Part shown: piece by piece, positions 8,929 to 19,593 of the stretch
Layout: each line of letters starts with the position of its first letter
How positions within the stretch are numbered: position 1 is the first letter of the stretch
Assembly: GCA_000531095.1 (NCBI GenBank)
Contig: HG799463.1
Location: 1,108,543 to 1,172,542 of the forward strand
Origin: Gemmata massiliana
Lineage (GTDB): Bacteria > Planctomycetota > Planctomycetia > Gemmatales > Gemmataceae
Reading direction: 5' to 3'
DNA length: 64,000 nt
Notes under the pieces: generated by a model
What the model saw: only the letters and a program-made list of their open reading frames with translations
Database searches by the model: none
Told to the model about the DNA's origin: nothing
Position numbers and translations under genes: made by a program

Positions 8929-9245
8929 TCATGAGGCATCAGAGGTGATCCGGAGGATAATTCTCAGTGTGTCCGGTACGGCTTCTTTGAGGTTGTAGGC
9001 CCACTGAAAGATGGCGACGTACTGGTCGAGGTAGTGCTTGCTAATCCCTCGGAAGGTGCGCAGCGCGGTCCACAATCCTTCGCGCGTGTTGTCATGCACT
9101 TCGCGAATCCCGTCCCCGTCGTCATCTCGAGCCCGCTCCCGTTGACCGGGGGCGTGGTTCACCGTCGCGCGCCCGCGGTTGTTCCGAGCTAACCGGGCGT
9201 ACCCGTTCCACTCGTCCGTGTACACCATCGCCCCTTCAACCGTCG
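8929..9245 (-). pseudogene. IS1595-family (ISXO2-like) transposase remnant, cut by the neighbouring IS
   Basis: The minus-strand frame contains GAMVYTDEWNGYARL, HAPGQRERARDDDGDG, REVHDNTREGLWTALRTFRGISKHYLDQYVA and FQWAYNLKEA, the C-terminal half of ISXO2-type DDE transposases (TDEW.GY and H.N..E..W are family signatures). The homology ends at about 9245, where the left end of the ISKra4-type element begins. The N-terminal half is not found beyond the right end of that element, so the target was already damaged or was deleted later. Confidence 0.75.
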
Positions 9246-9248
9246 ACG

Positions 9249-10604
9249 GGGTGCCTATTGTTTGGGGCGGTGTTGAGCCCACGCTGACCGTCGAATACAC
9301 CACCGAAGCCGAGCGCCTGCAGTACGAGCGGGCGATCGCCTACGTTCAGGAACGGAATCGTTTGGGAGCCACCGCTGCTCCCGGCACCGTTCTGGACACG
9401 TGCGAACTCTTCGCCCTCGAACGGGGTCGCAAACTCCTCCGCGAGAACCTCGCGGGCACCCTTCAGGCCCGCATCGACACCTCCCCCAAAAAGTCCCCGA
9501 CTATCGCTCCAAAGGGAAGACGCGCCGGGGCGCGACCACGGCCCTGGGGCCGGTCAATGTGCATCGCCCCTACCTTTGGGATCCGGCGCAGGGCGGGCTG
9601 TTCCCCGCCGATGAACTGTTGGGCGTGGATGGGTTACTCACCCGGCACGCCCGGCGCTTGGTCACGCTCGCGGGGATCGACCACTCTTTTGCCCGCGCCC
9701 AACAGGTGCGGGCCGAGTTCTGCGGTTGGGAGGTGGATGACGACGTGATTCGCCAGACCACCCACGCCGAAGCCCGACGGGTGGCGGACCAACGCCCCGA
9801 ACGGAACGACGCGATGCCGTTCGAGAAGGCCGACGGGGAGATCGACGTGTTGATCGATGCGGGGAAGGTACACGCTCACGGGGTGGCGGGATGTGAAGTG
9901 CGGCTTTTTTTGAAGCGGAAGCCGGGTTCGGGCGCCACGCCCGACGAATGGGATCAACGCGACCTTCCGTCGCCGACCGTTCGGGCGGTGGTTGCCGCCA
10001 TCGAAGAGGCCGAGCATTTCGGGCACCGGTTGCGTCGGGAATCGGATCGACTGAACGTCACGACGCACCCCTCGGTGACGGTGCTGGGCGATGGGGCGGA
10101 ATGGATTTGGAATCTCGCTTCGGACCACCTCCCGCAAGCGGCGGGGGTGTTGGATATTTACCACCTGTTGGAGCACGGTGGCAGAGCGATGAAGGGGATG
10201 GGCGGGAGTGAGGAGGTGATCCGAACCCGGTGCGCGCCGGCGCGGCGAGCGGTGCTACGGGAGGGGAAATCGGGCTTCGAGCGCTGGTTGGGGGGAGCGT
10301 TTGCGGAGCTCTCGACGGCGACTTCAATGGAGCCGCTGTTGGACCTGGCGGCGTATGCGGCGAAGCACCCGACGCGGTCGGGTTATGCGGAGCGCTTTGC
10401 GCCGGGTCGAAGTATCGGCAGTGGGGCGGTGGAAGGGGGGATCAAACAGTTGTTGAATCTGCGAATGAAGCGGACCGGCGCTCGTTGGCGGGTCGAACAT
10501 GCTGGCCCGTTGGTGAAACTCCGATTCATCAATCAAACAAATGCACAGCAATTACTCTGGAACGCCGCTTAACAAGAACCGACCCAAACAATAGGGGCAC
10601 CCGC
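9249..10604 (+). mobile_element. ISKra4-type insertion sequence with imperfect terminal inverted repeats
   Basis: An element of about 1.35 kb with a single transposase. The left end (from about 9249) reads GGGTGCCTATTGTTTGGGG and the right end (10571-10604) read in reverse is GGGTGCCCCTATTGTTTGGG; they share GGGTGCC and an identical TATTGTTTGGG core, with a 2-nt difference between. These are the terminal inverted repeats. No clear target duplication is visible. It sits inside an IS1595 remnant, so it is the youngest insertion of this cluster. Confidence 0.75.
9251..10572 (+). CDS. ISKra4-family transposase, two frames joined by a putative -1 shift at 9485-9493
   Basis: The first frame (from about 9251, possibly a GTG within the left end) encodes TEAERLQYERAIAYVQE and ALERGRKLLRENLAGTLQARI. 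It then meets a CCCCCAAAAAG run at 9483-9493, after which the homology continues in the -1 frame: KKVPDYRSKGKTRRG, GPVNVHRPYLWDP and the strongly conserved ending IGSGAVEGGIKQLLNLRMK, RTGARWRVEHAGPLVKLR. The zero-frame AAA AAG is a plausible site for -1 slippage, a mechanism known in several IS families, so the element may still be active. A one-base sequencing indel is the alternative. The exact start is uncertain. Last codon at 10572, a few bases before the right inverted repeat. Confidence 0.8.
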
Positions 10605-10689
10605 CTCATGAGCCAACTTTTTTGAAAATCCCGTAGGTGGTACCATCCAACCCCGGCCAAACGACCAAGCCCCCTGTTCCTCCCGACCG

Positions 10690-11062
10690 TGTGTCATTTT
10701 CGTGCCCACGGTTAAGTGCCCGATTCCCCGTTGGGCCGAGAAAACGTCGGAGAGCCCGAATTCTCCCTCGACCGGCTCAACTGATGGCTTCAGGACGAAC
10801 TGGCCGACTTCAACGCCGTCCACCCGACCGGCAGCGGGTCAAGGCGCACGATTTCCGCCGCCGGTCGGTGGCCGAGGCACGGAAGCTCGGCATCCCGCTG
10901 GAGAAGGCGGCGGTGGCCTTCGGGTGCAACCCGATGACCATGCGGGCGCACTACATCGCCCTGGACGAGACGGCGGTCACCGACGAAGTCTTCACCGCCA
11001 TCGCCGGGACCACGCGGGTACCGACCGTACCTGCACCGCCCGAAGTTCCGAAGGCGGGTTGA
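10690..11062 (+). pseudogene. Tyrosine recombinase (integrase) remnant, C-terminal part
   Basis: After restoring one stop (LDRLN*WLQDELADF) and one frame change near 10840, the plus strand reads RVKAHDFRRRSVAEARKLGIP, LEKAAVAFGCNPMTMRAHYIALDE. This resembles the end of planctomycete tyrosine recombinases: HDFRR corresponds to the HxxR box, and the terminal Y in HYIALDE lies where the nucleophile region is expected. Decay is evident from the stop and the shift. It points toward the 3' end of the tRNA-Asp gene 190 bp away, the usual place for an integrase beside its attachment site. Confidence 0.6.
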
Positions 11063-11210
11063 TTCACTGCCGGCTTTCCGTCGCCACTCGCCGCCGAGTT
11101 TGGCGGGGACTCACAGGGAACGAGGGGGATTGCCGGGGAGCATTTTATTTGAGGAGGAACTGAGGGGAATTCTCAGCGGCGGGGCAGATTCGGGCGGAAA
11201 TCGGGAAACG

Positions 11211-11243
11211 AAAAACCCCGCAAGTGCTTATCCTTGCGGGATT
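11211..11243 (-). terminator. Rho-independent terminator of the tRNA-Asp gene
   Basis: On the minus strand an 8-bp perfect stem (CCCGCAAG / CTTGCGGG, 11217-11224 with 11233-11240) and an 8-nt loop are followed by GTTTTTC. It lies 10 bp past the 3' end of the tRNA. Confidence 0.85.
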
Positions 11244-11252
11244 TCTGTTTAG

Positions 11253-11326
<74 letters not shown>

Positions 11327-11685
11327 AAATCCTTGTCTTTCCAGGTTTTTCGAGCCTTTCGGCTTTCTCACCTCTCAACCTTTAACACCCGTGTTGGGCC
11401 GTCACATGTCTAATACAAATTCTACCGCCAGTACACCCAACGGCAAGCCCCAGAAGCTGAACAAGCTGTACCCGGAATTCCCATTATTTTCCCACATCAC
11501 CAGCCGCTGAGCGAAACAGATCCTAGAAATTTGCCATTCACCCATTCCAATCTGGGGCGAATTACGAGCATTTCTATTAGGATCCGACAATCAGCCTGCA
11601 AATTCGTTGCAACCCGCACCTTCGCTCGGTAGCATTCCTCCGCCCCGCCATCCGCGACGCTCAAGGCCGTTCTCGGAACCGTGCC
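11327..11685. other. AT-richer intergenic stretch holding an integrase fragment
   Basis: The 359 bp between tRNA-Asp and the GNAT gene contain only the decayed integrase N-terminus (separate entry). The base composition is lower in GC than its surroundings. No other gene, repeat or hairpin was recognised. Confidence 0.5.
11406..11580 (+). pseudogene. Integrase remnant, N-terminal part
   Basis: An ATG at 11406 opens a frame MSNTNSTASTPNGKPQ then KLNKLYPEFPLFSHITSR, which stops at TGA 11508-11510. Planctomycete integrases commonly begin with a stretch of the form P-Y-P-x-F-P-L-F-x-H-x-x-G-R-W-A-K-K-I-R. Here YPEFPLF..H..SR is followed by the stop at the Trp position (TGG to TGA) and then AKQI. 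The rest degrades beyond recognition. The recognition is from remembered family pattern, not an alignment. Confidence 0.55.
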
Positions 11686-12168
11686 ATGTCTTCTGACGCC
11701 GAACTGCACTACATCTGTCAACCGACGGACCTGCGGCCGGTCGCCCAAGCGATCGAGTTCCTCACGACGCAGGAGTTACTCGCCGACGAACCGGCGTGTC
11801 AGCGATTGTGGGATCTCATCGAAACGCAGTTCCGTACCCGTAGTAAGTTCCTCGCGGTGTGGGGCGGGGTGCGGTTCGTGGCGGTCCACCGCAACACCGA
11901 CGACCGCGCGGACGGGTTCCTGCTCGTGAACGCGCCGGTAAACTGGCAGATCGACTACGTCGTTGTCGGCCCCGAGGCGCGCGGGCAGGGGATCGCGTCC
12001 GCACTCGTGGTCGAAACGGCCAATCAAGCGTTCCTGCGGGGCGTGCCTTACGTCATGCTGACCAGCAAGGCGAGCCTGCGGCCCCTCTACGAAACGTGCG
12101 GGTTCATCCCGATCGAAGACCCCGCGCCCGAAACCGCGGACCTGTCGGACGATCTGCTCGAAAACTAA
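11686..12168 (+). CDS. GNAT family N-acetyltransferase
   Basis: A 160-residue single-domain GNAT protein. The acetyl-CoA binding motif A is clear: IDYVVVGPEARGQGIASALV (R/Q-x-x-G-x-G/A pattern ARGQGIA) at about residues 87-106, followed by motif B-like LRPLYETCGFIPIED at about 125-139. The substrate cannot be told. The ATG at 11686 starts the domain directly. It lies 76 bp upstream of glmS on the same strand; a link to amino-sugar metabolism is possible but not shown, because the intergene has its own Shine-Dalgarno and no overlap. Confidence 0.85.
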   Translation: MSSDAELHYICQPTDLRPVAQAIEFLTTQELLADEPACQRLWDLIETQFRTRSKFLAVWGGVRFVAVHRNTDDRADGFLLVNAPVNWQIDYVVVGPEARGQGIASALVVETANQAFLRGVPYVMLTSKASLRPLYETCGFIPIEDPAPETADLSDDLLEN

Positions 12169-12244
12169 TGCCCACGCGCATTGGCCTTCCACTCTCCTTC
12201 TCAGACCCACTACACTCTTCTGCCCAGCAGAAGGAGACACGCCA

Positions 12245-14077
<1,833 letters not shown>

Positions 14078-14269
14078 TTCCTACCGAGCCCGGCGCAAGT
14101 CGCCCGCACCGGCTCAAATACCGCAGATTACTAAATGCGCAAAAGCGCACGAGCGCGATCGATTTGCGAGTACCCATCGAGTACATTCTCCAAACAAAGT
14201 TGATCGTGGGGGCGCCAACCACGACCCGCGACCCGGACGGCCGGGGAACTCTGACCCGGTCATCCGTAA

Positions 14270-15178
14270 ATGCAGACCGTTCTCGTCGCGCCGCCGGTCA
14301 CCGGCACGCTCCGCCCGTTTTGGTACCGCGCCACGCGCGTCGCACTCGCGCTGTGCCCGCTGATCGCGGTCCATCTCGCGCTTTTCGCGATCCCGTTCGT
14401 CGAGTTCACCGTCTGGTCGGTCGTGGCCATCTTCGTCGTCACCCGGATCACCGGATTGGGGATCACCGCCGGGTTCCACCGTTACTTCTCGCACCACTCG
14501 TTCAAGACGTCGCGCTGGTTCCAGTTCCTGCTCGCGGTTGCGGGTTGCACCGCGCTCCAAAAAGGGCCGCTGTGGTGGGTCGCTCACCACCGGCTCCACC
14601 ACAAGCACTCGGACACGCCCGCCGACCCGCACTCACCGGTCGTGAACGGGTTCTTTCACGGGCACGTCGGGTGGTTGTTCACGCGCGACCTGATGAAGCC
14701 GGACGAGCGTCCCGTTCGCGACCTCGCGAAGTACCCGGAACTGGTCTGGCTGGACCGATTGTGGATGATCCCGGGCATACTGCTGGCGGCGGCGTGCTTC
14801 GCGGTCCTGGGGTGGAACGGGCTGATCTACGGGTTCTGCCTGAGTGTGGTGCTGGTGTTCCAGGTCACGTTCGCGGTGAACTCGATCGGCCACTTGTTCG
14901 GCAAACAGCGGTTCGACACGGGCGAGGGCAGTCGGAACAATCTGGTTCTCGGTTACCTCGCGATGGGCGACGGGTGGCACAACAACCACCACCGGGCGCC
15001 GTACTCCGCGCGGCACGGGTTCGCGTGGTACGAGTTCGACGTGTGCTACCGGTTCATTCGGCTACTCGCGCGGCTGGGGTTGGTATGGGGCGTGAAGGAA
15101 CCACCGGCCGAACTACGATTCGGCCGCGTGGCGCCCGAACCAGAAGCAAAGGTGGAACCGGTGGCCGGGGGATCGTGA
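14270..15178 (+). CDS. Membrane fatty acid desaturase (delta-9 acyl-CoA desaturase type)
   Basis: A 302-residue integral membrane di-iron enzyme. All three histidine boxes are present: HRYFSHH (from His70), HHRLHH (from His106) and HNNHH (near residue 240). Membrane segments surround them at about residues 25-60 and 160-200. It introduces a double bond into saturated acyl chains, probably at C9, using O2 and an electron donor not found nearby. It is preceded by 190 bp with no gene and follows glmS on the same strand. The C-terminal tail is Glu/Val-rich and nonconserved. Confidence 0.93.
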   Translation: MQTVLVAPPVTGTLRPFWYRATRVALALCPLIAVHLALFAIPFVEFTVWSVVAIFVVTRITGLGITAGFHRYFSHHSFKTSRWFQFLLAVAGCTALQKGPLWWVAHHRLHHKHSDTPADPHSPVVNGFFHGHVGWLFTRDLMKPDERPVRDLAKYPELVWLDRLWMIPGILLAAACFAVLGWNGLIYGFCLSVVLVFQVTFAVNSIGHLFGKQRFDTGEGSRNNLVLGYLAMGDGWHNNHHRAPYSARHGFAWYEFDVCYRFIRLLARLGLVWGVKEPPAELRFGRVAPEPEAKVEPVAGGS

Positions 15179-15205
15179 CAGTCGGTGATATCGTGGGAAT
15201 TCACG

Positions 15206-15982
15206 TCACGCCGGTTTGCGCCGAAGGACGCGCCAGCAGAACCGGGCCATGAAGAACTGACCGAGCGCAGCTAGCGCGCCAATGAAGGTCGTTCCGACAG
15301 CAGCACGCCACGCCCACAGATCGACCGACCGCTTCGTGTCCGCGACCCGGGTCCGCGCGGTCGCGACTACGGTGGCCATTTGGTCGGTGAACCCGTGCGC
15401 CTGAGTGAGCGCCAGTTCGATCGTGTTCAACTGCTCAACCGTGGGTGTGGCTCCTGGCGCGATGGGAATCCCGAGAATCGTTTGTGCTCGCTTCAGTTCA
15501 TGAGTTGCGGTGCTGAGATCGGTTCGGGTTTGGGTCAGTTGTTCGGGCCGAACCCCGAACCAGCTCTGGATCTCTTCGTCCTTGTCGAACATCTCCAGCG
15601 CGGTTTTCGCCACGACAACCGCGTCCGACGCGATGACAACGGCCGCGTTCGCGCGATCGACGGACCCAACCAGTTCCTGCGACGCCCGTTTCGCGCCGAT
15701 TCGCATGATTGGGTGAACCGGCTCCGGTGGCATGTTCGCAGCGCTCGTCCGCGCGTGCTTCAAGTCCTCCTCGGCCTGCCCGATTACCTCCAACACGAAC
15801 CCGACCGCGTGCTCGGCCGCAGCGGTGGCCGTGTCCGCGCGGGCCGCGAGTGCGTCCGTTCGCTTGTTCACTTCGGACTTCACGCGCCACACCCCGACGG
15901 CGGCGCCGGCAAAAAGCACGAACCCTGCGAGTGACACGAGCAGCCCGGTTGTGGCCAGCACCGTGCGGATCAATGCCCACAT
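15206..15982 (-). CDS. Hypothetical membrane protein with long helical periplasmic or cytosolic region
   Basis: A 258-residue protein. The ATG at 15982 has GGAGG 7 bp upstream. It has an N-terminal membrane helix (about residues 5-30, VLATTGLLVSLAGFVLFAGA) and a C-terminal one (about 225-248), enclosing an Ala/Thr-rich helical segment with heptad-like spacing (AARADTATAAAEHAVGFVLE, TRTDLSTATHELKRAQTIL). The overall plan resembles coiled-coil membrane proteins such as methyl-accepting or YtxH-like ones, but no signature was found. It lies 37 bp downstream of the glycosyltransferase-like gene on the same strand, so the two may be co-transcribed. Confidence 0.7.
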   Translation of the reverse strand: MWALIRTVLATTGLLVSLAGFVLFAGAAVGVWRVKSEVNKRTDALAARADTATAAAEHAVGFVLEVIGQAEEDLKHARTSAANMPPEPVHPIMRIGAKRASQELVGSVDRANAAVVIASDAVVVAKTALEMFDKDEEIQSWFGVRPEQLTQTRTDLSTATHELKRAQTILGIPIAPGATPTVEQLNTIELALTQAHGFTDQMATVVATARTRVADTKRSVDLWAWRAAVGTTFIGALAALGQFFMARFCWRVLRRKPA

Positions 15983-16019
15983 GCGCCAACCTCCGCAGGT
16001 GAAGATGAGAGAACCGGCG

Positions 16020-17708
16020 TCACTCACGCACTTGATAGATGTAGAAGTGTGTCGTGCGCGCGACGGGCGTCCGCGCCCGCACCCATTCGAGGCGCACCTT
16101 GTGCTGCGGCGTGGGCGCGGGATTGTTACTGAGAATAGCGACCGAAACCGCAACGAACTTCGTTTGGCAGTAGTGGGGCATGTCGTCGTCCGACACGAGC
16201 GGGAGCCAGCTCAAGTTCAGCCACACGAGCGGCGGGTACATGATGTCCGGGTCACTGCCGTAGTACCAGATCGCGAGCGGCTCGTCGTTATTGTGCTGCG
16301 TGTTCCACGCCCGCAGTTCGGGCAGCCCGTGCCCCCAATCGTAGTTCGAGTCGTGGAGGAGCGTGTTCCCGACCGGCGTCCCGCCCCACGCCTGATTGAA
16401 GTAGCTCAAGCCGTGCGGCCACACCCACGCGGCGGTCCCGGCGAACGCGGCGAGCAGAGCCGCTACCAACCAGCGCGGCACGACGCGCCCACTCCCGCCC
16501 GCGCGCTGGTCGGCCCACCCGCGCGCAATCGCGATGCCGGTCGTGATGTACGTGAGGGCCATGAGCACGAACACGAACCGGATGCCGATCTGCACGCGGC
16601 AATTCGGGGTGAACGCGAGCAGGATCAGTGCGACGCCGATCGGCGGTATCAACAGCCGGCGCGGGTGTACGACGAGTGCGGCGAGGAGCAGTGCGATGGC
16701 GGGAAGCGGAACCTTCATGCTAAGGGCGAGCGGGAAGTACACCGGCGTCGCCCGTGCGTGCCACTCACCGAGCAGGTACGTGCCATGCCCGCGCACGTTG
16801 TGCTTGATCTGGTGAACCAGCGCCTCGCCCGCGTTCGTGAAGATCTTCAGTTCGCGGCTGACCGGCACCATGACCCGCTTCAGATCGCCTTCCGGGAGCG
16901 TGTCCGCCCACTTGATAAACGTCGGCTCCGTGCCCCAATCACACCCGCAGTAACCGAACACGAACACGAAACCGATGAAGCCGATCGCGACCGAATCCTT
17001 GCGGAACTGGTACGTCGCGTGCCACAGGTGCGCGACTTTATCCCAAAGCGAGCTTCCCGGGGGCGGAGTGAGAACACCCGCTTTCGCGAGGTTCCACAAC
17101 CCGAGCACGATCATCGCCTGCGTTCCGAACACCATTGCCGAGGCTTTAGCGGTGATTGCCAGTCCGTACAACAACCCGGGCACGAGCACCCGGCGCTTCC
17201 AACTGGCATCAGGCGTATAGCAGTAGGAGAAGTGGTAGACGAGCATCAACATGCACGCCAGGAGCGCAATATCCGTGGTGGCGAGGGCCGCGTGCCCGAG
17301 AAAGTTCGGGTCGCACGCGACCAGAGCGACCGCGAGCCGCCCGCCCCACGACCCACCGAACGCGCGCCCGAGGCGCATCGAGTAAATCAGCGTGAGCCAC
17401 CAGAAAACGAGGTTCGTTGCGCGACAGACCGGCAGAACGCTGTGCAGCTCGAACAGCGGGTCGAATTCGTGCCCGCGGTACTGCTCCCACACGAATACCG
17501 GCAGCGTTTGAACGTCGACCGGCAGCGGCATGGTACCGGCGCGCATAAGCAGCTTGTTGCTGCCGGTGCGCCAACTGGTGAGACCGGCTTTGACGTAGAG
17601 CGGCTCGTCGAACGTGGCCCCGAACTGCGCCGCGGCGGTCAGGCACCAGGCCGACGACGCGACCCCGAACGCGAGCAGCCACAGCGCATCGACCCACCGA
17701 CCCCGCAT
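16020..17708 (-). CDS. Multi-pass membrane glycosyltransferase-like protein (GT39/ArnT type)
   Basis: About 562 residues from the ATG at 17708, which has AAAGGAGG 5 bp upstream. There are about ten hydrophobic segments. The first loop carries FGATFDEPLYVKAG; a D-E pair in this loop is the catalytic hallmark of protein O-mannosyl and ArnT-like lipid-dependent glycosyltransferases. Later loops hold VALVACDPNFLGHAALATTD, also typical of the group. The C-terminal soluble part ends near YDWGHGLPELRAWN and LVSDDDMPHY. The acceptor is unknown; cell-envelope sugar transfer is inferred. It diverges from the HAD gene across a repeat-rich spacer. Confidence 0.8.
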   Translation of the reverse strand: MRGRWVDALWLLAFGVASSAWCLTAAAQFGATFDEPLYVKAGLTSWRTGSNKLLMRAGTMPLPVDVQTLPVFVWEQYRGHEFDPLFELHSVLPVCRATNLVFWWLTLIYSMRLGRAFGGSWGGRLAVALVACDPNFLGHAALATTDIALLACMLMLVYHFSYCYTPDASWKRRVLVPGLLYGLAITAKASAMVFGTQAMIVLGLWNLAKAGVLTPPPGSSLWDKVAHLWHATYQFRKDSVAIGFIGFVFVFGYCGCDWGTEPTFIKWADTLPEGDLKRVMVPVSRELKIFTNAGEALVHQIKHNVRGHGTYLLGEWHARATPVYFPLALSMKVPLPAIALLLAALVVHPRRLLIPPIGVALILLAFTPNCRVQIGIRFVFVLMALTYITTGIAIARGWADQRAGGSGRVVPRWLVAALLAAFAGTAAWVWPHGLSYFNQAWGGTPVGNTLLHDSNYDWGHGLPELRAWNTQHNNDEPLAIWYYGSDPDIMYPPLVWLNLSWLPLVSDDDMPHYCQTKFVAVSVAILSNNPAPTPQHKVRLEWVRARTPVARTTHFYIYQVRE

Positions 17709-17785
17709 GACCGCCTCCTTTGGGTAGAATGCGGGAGATACCGCAACCCGGATTTCTGAGCAACCCCGAACGAATTTTAGTTTCA

Positions 17786-17915
17786 GAGTTCCAAGTTCCA
17801 GAGTTCCAAGTTGAATACCCGTTTGTTCCAAGCCTGTGATGTGAGGCTTACGCCGCGGGTTTGGAACTCTGGAACTCTGGAACTCTGGAACTCTGGAACT
17901 TGGAACTTCGGAACC
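17786..17915. repeat. Inverted clusters of a GGAACTCT-type tandem repeat between divergent genes
   Basis: At 17861-17905 the unit CTGGAACT repeats about five times with a 10-bp period (TGGAACTCTGGAACTCTGG and on). At 17786-17812 the same unit appears in the opposite orientation (AGTTCCAAGTTCCAGAGTTC). The two clusters can pair into a long imperfect hairpin in the leader of both divergent genes. A similar GGAACCTGGAACCCGGAA occurs at 19994-20014. Confidence 0.8.
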
Positions 17916-17920
17916 AACGA

Positions 17921-18742
17921 ATGCAACTCCCCTCTTCCGCCGAACTCATCAACCCCGCCGTGCGCCGCGGAGCGTTCCGGGTCGCGCTGTTCGACTTCGA
18001 CGGCACGCTTTCGCTCATCCGCGAGGGGTGGCCCCGCGTGATGATCGACCTGATGCTCGACCGGCTCCGCGAACAGCGCCTCATCACCGAACCGGAAGCC
18101 CAGTGCGCTGCGCACATCGAATCGTTCGTGATGGCCCTGAACGGGCACCCCACGGTTCGGCAAATGGAGCGGTTCGCGGTGGAAGTCACCGAGCGCGGCG
18201 GCACCCCGGCGGAACCGACCGCGTACCTCCAGCAGTACATCGACCGTCTGATGAGCGTCGTTCACGGGCGGTGGGACGCGATCGAATCGCGCCGCGCGCA
18301 CCCGCACGAGTGGGTCGTCCCGAACGCGCACGGCATTCTGGGCAACCTGCAAGAGCGCGGCGTTCCGCTGTTCGTGGCCAGCGGGACCGATCTCGCTCAC
18401 GTTTCGCGCGAGGTGGAGCTGCTCGAACTGCTGCCACACGTCGGCGGGCGCGTCCACGCACCGAAGGACAACGATGCAACCTTCCGCAAGCGCGACGTGA
18501 TCGAGCGCGCGGTCCGCGAACTCGCGGTCCGCGGGGACGAACTGATCGGCTTCGGCGACGGCGTGGTAGAAACGCAGGAAGTGAAGCGCGCAGGCGGAGT
18601 TGCAGTGGGCGTGGCCAGCAGCGAAGCCGGGGTGCGCGGGGTGAACGCGACCAAGCGCGAAACGCTCATCGCGGCCGGCGCGGACATTATTATCCCCGAT
18701 TACGAGCACGCGAACGAGTTACTCGCGTGGCTGTGGAATTAA
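17921..18742 (+). CDS. HAD-superfamily hydrolase (phosphatase)
   Basis: A 273-residue soluble enzyme with the HAD motifs: motif I FDFDGTLS (nucleophile Asp at about residue 26), motif II ASGTD at about 150, motif III Lys in DATFRKRDVI, and motif IV GFGDGVVET at about 210. A helical cap lies between I and II. It probably hydrolyses a phosphate monoester; the GGVAVGVASSEA stretch is typical of phosphoglycolate-phosphatase-like members. The start is taken at MQLPSS; the reading frame continues upstream through the repeat cluster, which is unlikely to be coding. Ends 65 bp before the Wza-like gene. Confidence 0.82.
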   Translation: MQLPSSAELINPAVRRGAFRVALFDFDGTLSLIREGWPRVMIDLMLDRLREQRLITEPEAQCAAHIESFVMALNGHPTVRQMERFAVEVTERGGTPAEPTAYLQQYIDRLMSVVHGRWDAIESRRAHPHEWVVPNAHGILGNLQERGVPLFVASGTDLAHVSREVELLELLPHVGGRVHAPKDNDATFRKRDVIERAVRELAVRGDELIGFGDGVVETQEVKRAGGVAVGVASSEAGVRGVNATKRETLIAAGADIIIPDYEHANELLAWLWN

Positions 18743-18807
18743 GGATTCCCGCGCCGCGAACCGCTTTCCCGTCAAGCTGTGCAGACCGTGCGGTCGATAA
18801 CGGATGT

Positions 18808-19593
18808 GTGGAACTTCGCACCGCGACCGCCGGTTTGCGCCACCGTCCCCGTTCGGGGGCCGCGCGCAGCGCGTTCGTTCTCGCGCTCGTACTCGCGGGC
18901 TGCGCGGACACCCAATTCTTGCGCCGGACCTGTCCCACTCCGCCCGACCCGAAGCACGCGGCCGAACGGCCCGCACCGACTGCTGCGTATCAGGTCGGCT
19001 GCCCCGATGTGCTCGAAATCACGTTCCTCGACCACCCCGCATGGGACGCGGTCGCGGTCATTGATGTGGACGGGCGCCTGCCACTAGAACGGCCGGGCGC
19101 GGTTCGCGCTGACGGCCGCACGCTCACGGAGATCCGCGACGAACTCGCGGCCCTAGCGGGGTGCTCCCCCGAGCGCGTGACGGTCGCTCTCGCCGCTGCA
19201 CGCAGCGCACGGGTCGTGGTTTACGGCCCGATCCGCGGACGGGCACGCATTGTGCCGTACCAGGGACCGGAACCGGTAATCGACTTCCTGAAGCGAATCG
19301 GCGGGCTACCGCCCGGCTCGAAACTGAACCAGGTTTACGTGGTGCGCCCGAACGTGGCAGCAGCAATGCGCCCACAGGTGTTCCGCGTGGACGTGGCCGC
19401 TGTGCTGGTCGATGGCAACCAGCGCACGAATGTGACACTCCGGAGCGACGATCAGATTTACGTCGGGGAAACGAAACTGTCGAGCTTGTCGCGCCTGATG
19501 CCGGACTGGTTGGGTATTGCGTACCGCCGCGTTACGGGCCTGCTCCCGGACGACTGGTGGCCGTTCTCGAAATCGCGCTCGTTAGTCGAGTGA
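18808..19593 (+). CDS. Polysaccharide export lipoprotein (Wza/SLBB-like)
   Basis: About 261 residues from a GTG start at 18808. A lipoprotein signal follows (SAFVLALVLAGC, lipobox LAGC), so the protein is anchored by its Cys. The poly-export domain is seen in YQVGCPDVLEITFLDHPAWD, DVDGRLPLE, GRTLTEIRDELAALAG and a following SLBB-like segment (VVYGPIRGRARI, PVIDFLKRIGGLPPG). It likely forms part of an outer-envelope polysaccharide channel, but no cognate Wzc or glycosyltransferase cluster is adjacent. It is shorter than Wza (about 380), having one SLBB unit. The start is uncertain: the Shine-Dalgarno is weak. Confidence 0.75.
   Translation: MELRTATAGLRHRPRSGAARSAFVLALVLAGCADTQFLRRTCPTPPDPKHAAERPAPTAAYQVGCPDVLEITFLDHPAWDAVAVIDVDGRLPLERPGAVRADGRTLTEIRDELAALAGCSPERVTVALAAARSARVVVYGPIRGRARIVPYQGPEPVIDFLKRIGGLPPGSKLNQVYVVRPNVAAAMRPQVFRVDVAAVLVDGNQRTNVTLRSDDQIYVGETKLSSLSRLMPDWLGIAYRRVTGLLPDDWWPFSKSRSLVE

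Noticed and set aside
12169-12244. glmS ribozyme upstream of glmS
   Set aside because: The leader is only 76 bp and has no pseudoknot-like core; the ribozyme needs about 150 nt.
17786-17915. CRISPR array
   Set aside because: The repeat unit is only 10 bp with no spacers and no cas genes nearby.
18028-18807. Long upstream extension of the Wza-like gene
   Set aside because: It overlaps the HAD gene in another frame and has Arg/Ala-rich shadow composition; the lipoprotein signal starts after 18808.
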